Shown here piece after piece: positions 42,140-46,045 of a DNA stretch of 46,045 nucleotides. Below the pieces are notes generated by a model. That model was not told where the DNA came from, did not search any database, and saw only the letters and a list, made by a program, of their open reading frames with translations. Within the stretch, counting starts at the first letter, position 1. Every line of letters begins with the position of its first letter. Position numbers and translations under genes: made by a program. The stretch comes from CAYQQR01 sp964420035 (lineage in GTDB: Bacteria; Bacteroidota; Bacteroidia; Bacteroidales; SM23-62), in NCBI GenBank assembly GCA_964420035.1, contig CAYQQR010000035.1, positions 1 to 46,045 on the forward strand. The letters are read 5' to 3'.

Positions 42140-43425
42140 CCGAATACCGCCTGCACGAGATCTTCTTTTATATCCTCAATATGCTCGATCCCAACGGATA
42201 AACGCAACTGTGCCGGCTCCACCCCGGCAGCCAATTGTTCTTCGGCTGAGAGCTGCTCATGGGTGGTTGAGGCCGGGTGAATGATCAGGGTCTTGGAATC
42301 GCCTACGTTGGCCAGGTGCGAAATAAGCTGAATCCGGTCAACCAGTTTTGAGGCCGCCACCTGGCCTCCCTTCACATTGAAGGTCAATACCCCACCGAAA
42401 CCGTTCCTGAGGTATTTTTTTGCCAGCCGGTGATAAGGGTTATCCTCCAGACCCGGATAGTTTACCGAACTTACCCAGGATTGTTCCCTCAGCCAGTGTG
42501 TCAGCGCCAGGGCATTTTCCGAGATCCTTTGCATTCTCAGCGACAGGGTTTCCAGTCCTTGTATCAGCAGGAAAGCATTAAACGGACTCAGGGCGTTGCC
42601 ATAATCGCGCAATCCCTCCACCCTGGCCCGAAGGATAAAGGCCATGTTCCCGAATGGACTGCCCGGGCCAAAACTTTCCCAGAATTTCAGTCCGTGGTAA
42701 CCCTCAGAAGGGTCGGTAAATTGCGGGAATTTGCCGTTGGCCCAGTTGAAATTACCGGCATCCACGATCACTCCGCCGATACTGTTGCCATGACCGCCAA
42801 TCCACTTGGTGGCAGACTGTACAACAATATTAGCTCCGTGCTCAATGGGCCTGCACAGATATCCTGCACCCCCAAATGTGTTATCAACGATCAAAGGAAT
42901 CCCGTGTTTTCGTGCAATCTTCGACATGGCCTTAAAATCAGGAATGTTGAATTTGGGATTGCCTATGGTCTCAATATATAAGGCTTTGGTTCTTTCATCA
43001 ATCAATCGTTCAAATTCCACCGGATCGTCTCCCGTGACGAATTTCACCCCAATACCCAGGCGCTTGAACTGAACCTTGAATTGATTGTAGGTTCCGCCAT
43101 ATAAATAGGAAGTGCTGATGATGTTGTCACCGCTCTCGCACAGGTTGGTGATGGCAATGAATTGTGCCGACTGTCCCGATGAGGTGGCCAGTGCTGCAAC
43201 ACCCCCCTCAAGGGCGGCAATTCGTTTTTCAAAAACGTCCGTTGTTGGATTCATGATCCGGGTGTAAATATTCCCGAATTCCTTCAATCCGAACAAACTG
43301 GCTGCATGTTCGGCATCTTTGAATACATAGGATGAAGTCTGGTAGATCGGGACGGCCCTGGAAAGGGTATGCTGGTCGATCTCATGCCCAGCATGAAGCT
43401 GTAAAGTTTCGAATCTGAGTGACAT
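42130..43425 (-). CDS. metY: O-acetylhomoserine sulfhydrylase MetY
   Basis: A 431-aa PLP enzyme of the Cys/Met metabolism family that makes homocysteine from O-acetylhomoserine and sulfide. The N-terminus MSLRFETLQLHAGHEID, YTRIMNPTTDVFEKRIAALE, the cofactor region SATKWIGGHG with the PLP lysine (about K209), and the C-terminal HPASTTHEQLSAEEQ are typical of MetY. Length is normal for the family. A probable SAM riboswitch lies about 50 bp upstream, so expression should fall when SAM is plentiful. Together with metX it forms the direct sulfhydrylation route to methionine. The final three residues come from repeat DNA. Confidence 0.95.
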   Translation of the reverse strand: MSLRFETLQLHAGHEIDQHTLSRAVPIYQTSSYVFKDAEHAASLFGLKEFGNIYTRIMNPTTDVFEKRIAALEGGVAALATSSGQSAQFIAITNLCESGDNIISTSYLYGGTYNQFKVQFKRLGIGVKFVTGDDPVEFERLIDERTKALYIETIGNPKFNIPDFKAMSKIARKHGIPLIVDNTFGGAGYLCRPIEHGANIVVQSATKWIGGHGNSIGGVIVDAGNFNWANGKFPQFTDPSEGYHGLKFWESFGPGSPFGNMAFILRARVEGLRDYGNALSPFNAFLLIQGLETLSLRMQRISENALALTHWLREQSWVSSVNYPGLEDNPYHRLAKKYLRNGFGGVLTFNVKGGQVAASKLVDRIQLISHLANVGDSKTLIIHPASTTHEQLSAEEQLAAGVEPAQLRLSVGIEHIEDIKEDLVQAVFGRQ

Positions 43426-43474
43426 GCTTGTGGTTATTTGTTAATTAATTTATAATTACCATGAATTTGCATCA

Positions 43475-43556
43475 TGGTCAGGTTTTGGCACCTTACCACA
43501 AAGGTGGGCAGGTTGCCAGAGGGTCCCGGAGCCTGTTCTCTCGCCTCTTCTTTATA
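43475..43556 (-). promoter_or_regulatory. Probable SAM riboswitch (S-box superfamily) before metY
   Basis: On the minus strand the leader contains GAGAACAGGCUCC, then GACCCUCUGGCAACCUG, a hairpin ACCUU-UGUGGU-AAGGU and GGUGCCAAAACCUG. GGCAACC followed by an AAGG-closing stem and GGUGCCAAAuCC is the conserved core of S-box-type SAM riboswitches. The position about 50 nt upstream of metY fits. Whether it is SAM-I or a SAM-I/IV variant, and its exact ends, cannot be settled by eye. An open frame on the other strand here is not a gene. Confidence 0.72.
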
Positions 43557-43705
43557 AATCAATTACTACAAAAAAGTGGAGTAATTGAAAGTATATGGCA
43601 AATAAAGATACTAAATTCCTATTTTACAAGTATTTTTTGTTAAAATTTATAATTTCCAACATAAATTCCACGGGTTTGCGGACCAGTGCCATAACAGGGA
43701 TGTTT

Positions 43706-45841
43706 TTACAGCCGTACACGAATCCCGGGACCCAGCAGCATGAACCATTCTCCTGATAACATATAGCCTCCTCCAATATACAGGGGGAAGGTTAATTTCG
43801 CATCTTTGGTGGTGGGGTAGATGCTGCCCAGTATAACAATACTCATGTCCCTTTTGACATTCTCGTCGCTGCCAAAATTGAAAGCGTTCAAAGCCAGGAA
43901 GCCGGCTCCGATCTTGTAGGGCCGGTAGCGGTTAATCTTGTCTTTCTGGTAGAAGCTGAACTGGGCGATCATGGCCATGCTGATCCCACCGAAGTTCCGG
44001 AATTCTTCTTCTGTAGATTTTTTAAAAACCAAACCGGCCGGGAACGACACATCAATATCAAAGCTGTAATGCTTTTGCAGAATGATCTCGACGGTTTTAC
44101 TGAAGCCTTCACCGCCGTATTTGTCTTTCTGATGGGAAATATCCATCTGTACGCGGGCCCATTCTTCCAGGTCGTAGGTTTTTTTCCGGATGTAGTTGTT
44201 CAGGCTTATCTGGTCGGTGATCTTGTTTTTTGTTTCGTAATAGCCATAACGTTTGGATTTGGGACCCGGGCTTACCAGGATATTATCCAGACTTTTCATC
44301 TCCAGCAATTGCCCTTCCTTGTTGGTTATTTTGATATCTATCTTAAGGTACTGGTTCCCGTAGAGAATATCCTCCCGGTCGATTTTGTTCTCATTGAAGC
44401 GGATTACCACGTCGGTGATGGTCTGATCGTACATAACCGGGCCGGTTACTGCATCGACCTGCAGGTTCCTGTTCCCAAAATTGACGTAGACGAAATCCAA
44501 CGCCCGGGGCCGCCTGAATTCCTTTATCTTAAGTTGATATCCCGTTGGATGACCGTGGTTGTACAGGTTGATTGTTTTTTTATTAATGTTTACAGGGATC
44601 TGGATCTTGTAGATCACCATGTTTTCGTTGCGGATGGTGGTATCCTGCTCCAGGTTAACCACATCCTCAAAGAAGAAGGAAGCCTTATGCAAACCCTGCC
44701 CTTCGATCTTTATATCAACGGTCTCCCCGGGATTGACATTCAGGTTGGAGGACCAGTCTTTGCCCTCGTGCAATACACCCACCTTTTCTATGTTGGTTTG
44801 GGGGGTTACGTCAATATTGGTGATAAACAAGGGTTGGTCACCGTCTTTAATATATAGGTAACCGTCCGATTTTCTGTGGTAATTAAAAACCCGCATCCAG
44901 CATACCACCCGGTTGTTGGTGAGTTCGTTGCGGGTGAAGATCTCAGCAATTAAGGCACCCCCCGTTTCTTCCTGGTTTTCGATCCTGTAGGTCTTTTGCA
45001 TTCTAAGGAGCCTTGAATTGTCCAATTGGATCTCGATACCTTCTTTGCGGTTTTCTTCGTTCAGGGTAACTTCTCTTTTATCGATGTTAAGGAACTGCAA
45101 ACGGGTTTGTTTTACCGTCATACTTTCCTGAATCCGGGGATAGGAAAAGTCAAGCCGACCGTCCGGGGCCAGGAAAGGCTTAAAAGTCTGCAGTTTAATA
45201 TTCAATTCCCGTCGTCCCAGTGCATTCGGCAACAGATGCAGCCTGAGCTGATCAAAATCGCGGGTGATACGGTAATCAATACCGTTGCCGCGGGTCCATT
45301 CGGCAACCTCCTTAATGTTTTCCAGGTTGTTGGAGATCAGTTCAACTACTTTTTCTTCCCCGATAAAAAGCTCTTCCACATCATCGGCCAGTTGAACCCT
45401 GGTTGCAGTAAAGGGGAGCAGTTTTATTTCATGTTTGTATGTCTTTTCATCACCGGACGTCTTAACCGAAAGCAATATTTTCAGGAAATCCGTCCGGGTG
45501 ATATTCTGAAAACGAACTTTGAACCGGTAGTATTCTCCGTTCATGTCCAACAGGGAATCAATCAGTTCATAATCACCTGAAAAGATCAATCCGATCTCTT
45601 CTATCACAATGGTGTCAGCGGGAATCAGGTCGAATTCTGCAACCTCGTCTTCCTTGTCATAAAGAAAGGGCAAGTGGGCGGTTTTATTGTAGCTGATGCG
45701 ATCCTGGCTGTATAGATATTGATTGGTATCCACACGCAGGATAATCTCCTGGAAGATCTCATCAAGACCGGGCTCCTGGGCTGAGAGACAGAAGGGACTT
45801 AATAGGATTAATAGTGAAAGTTGGAACAAATGCAATTTCAT
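43706..45841 (-). CDS. Large secreted protein of unknown function
   Basis: A 711-aa protein I do not recognise. The N-terminus MKLHLFQLSLLILLSPFCLSAQ is a signal peptide with likely cleavage before or at the Gln; Phe before Cys18 argues against a lipobox. Most of the rest looks beta-rich, with short repeating immunoglobulin-like stretches (for example VNPGETVDIKIEGQGLHKASFFF near residues 360-380). The last about 130 residues contain alternating hydrophobic strands and glycines (LYIGGGYMLSGEWFMLLGPGIRVRL), suggesting an outer-membrane-associated end. No catalytic motif is evident. It stands alone on the minus strand, upstream of metY by 280 bp; no functional link is visible. Confidence 0.75.
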   Translation of the reverse strand: MKLHLFQLSLLILLSPFCLSAQEPGLDEIFQEIILRVDTNQYLYSQDRISYNKTAHLPFLYDKEDEVAEFDLIPADTIVIEEIGLIFSGDYELIDSLLDMNGEYYRFKVRFQNITRTDFLKILLSVKTSGDEKTYKHEIKLLPFTATRVQLADDVEELFIGEEKVVELISNNLENIKEVAEWTRGNGIDYRITRDFDQLRLHLLPNALGRRELNIKLQTFKPFLAPDGRLDFSYPRIQESMTVKQTRLQFLNIDKREVTLNEENRKEGIEIQLDNSRLLRMQKTYRIENQEETGGALIAEIFTRNELTNNRVVCWMRVFNYHRKSDGYLYIKDGDQPLFITNIDVTPQTNIEKVGVLHEGKDWSSNLNVNPGETVDIKIEGQGLHKASFFFEDVVNLEQDTTIRNENMVIYKIQIPVNINKKTINLYNHGHPTGYQLKIKEFRRPRALDFVYVNFGNRNLQVDAVTGPVMYDQTITDVVIRFNENKIDREDILYGNQYLKIDIKITNKEGQLLEMKSLDNILVSPGPKSKRYGYYETKNKITDQISLNNYIRKKTYDLEEWARVQMDISHQKDKYGGEGFSKTVEIILQKHYSFDIDVSFPAGLVFKKSTEEEFRNFGGISMAMIAQFSFYQKDKINRYRPYKIGAGFLALNAFNFGSDENVKRDMSIVILGSIYPTTKDAKLTFPLYIGGGYMLSGEWFMLLGPGIRVRL

Positions 45842-45863
45842 GATCCTTGGTTTCTGGGTCCAG

Positions 45864-45871
45864 CAAATTTA
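45864..45871 (-). promoter_or_regulatory. Possible -7 element of the secreted-protein gene
   Basis: The minus strand reads TAAATTTG, matching TAnnTTTG, 22 bp before the start codon. The -33 region is AT-rich without a clear TTTG. Confidence 0.4.
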
Positions 45872-45938
45872 GTTGATATAACTTACGTATTATAAATGCA
45901 GCAAGATTAAATTTATTATAAAGAGATCATGGAAAATA

Positions 45939-45974
45939 AAGATTAAGGGATTAAGAGATTAAGGGATTAAGAGC
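45939..45974. repeat. Tandem gattaagggattaaga repeat
   Basis: Alternating copies of gattaagg and gattaaga form a short low-complexity array directly before the terminal GAGACA repeat. Non-coding. Confidence 0.7.
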
Positions 45975-45992
45975 AGAAGAGCTTAAGCGTAA

Positions 45993-46045
45993 ATGAGACA
46001 ATGAGACAATGAGACAATGAGACAATGAGACAATGAGACAATGAG
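45993..46045. repeat. 9-bp tandem repeat at the right edge
   Basis: The unit atgagacaa is repeated nearly six times and runs off the end of the window. It is related in sequence to the 16-bp repeat at bases 1-64. Confidence 0.9.

Noticed and set aside
43461..43643. 60-codon open reading frame upstream of metY on the plus strand
   Set aside because: It runs antisense through the predicted SAM riboswitch and has no recognisable domain.

Overview
The window looks like a chromosomal piece of an anaerobic or facultatively fermentative member of the Bacteroidota. The evidence is a SusC/SusD pair driven by an ECF sigma factor and FecR-type anti-sigma factor, several matches to the Bacteroidota promoter element TAnnTTTG, lipoproteins with a Cys lipobox, and intergenic spaces full of short degenerate repeats. 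Both ends of the window lie in GAGACAATGAGAC-type tandem repeats, so it may be a whole contig that broke at repeats.

Most of the window is a hydrogen-metabolism island. Left arm (minus strand, about 10.4 to 3.5 kb): Rex redox repressor, then hoxF-hoxU-hoxY-hoxH (an NAD-linked group 3d-like [NiFe] hydrogenase of the HoxFUYH type), a dedicated maturation protease and a dihydroorotate-dehydrogenase-like flavoprotein, in one tight operon. Two tRNA methylthiotransferases (MtaB and a MiaB-like protein) lie further downstream. Centre (plus strand, 10.5 to 22.5 kb): sigma factor, FecR, SusC, SusD and two tandem membrane proteins with spermidine-synthase-like C-termini. Second hydrogenase operon (minus strand, 31.1 to 22.5 kb): HdrA-like, QmoC-like membrane protein, a second HdrA-like, MvhD, MvhG, MvhA, a second maturation protease and a cysteine-rich small protein. 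There is no HdrB. A second Rex gene is divergent from this operon.

Right arm (31.5 to 40.8 kb): the complete [NiFe] maturation set hypF, hypE-hypD-hypC, hypA and hypB, interrupted by a serpin lipoprotein gene bounded by repeat copies and by a CBS-pair protein. After that come metY and metX behind a probable SAM riboswitch, then a large secreted protein of unknown function.

Likely working together: the Hyp proteins build the NiFe(CN)2CO centre for both large subunits and each operon supplies its own C-terminal protease. Rex senses NADH/NAD+. The two rex genes share an identical operator architecture (TGTTAC-N4-GTAACA). The Hox enzyme exchanges electrons between H2 and NAD(H). The Mvh module is physically joined to a Qmo-like membrane module, so a route between H2 and menaquinone, or a confurcating/bifurcating reaction, is the most interesting prediction. 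These roles are inferred from family knowledge and gene order; no search or structure calculation was run.
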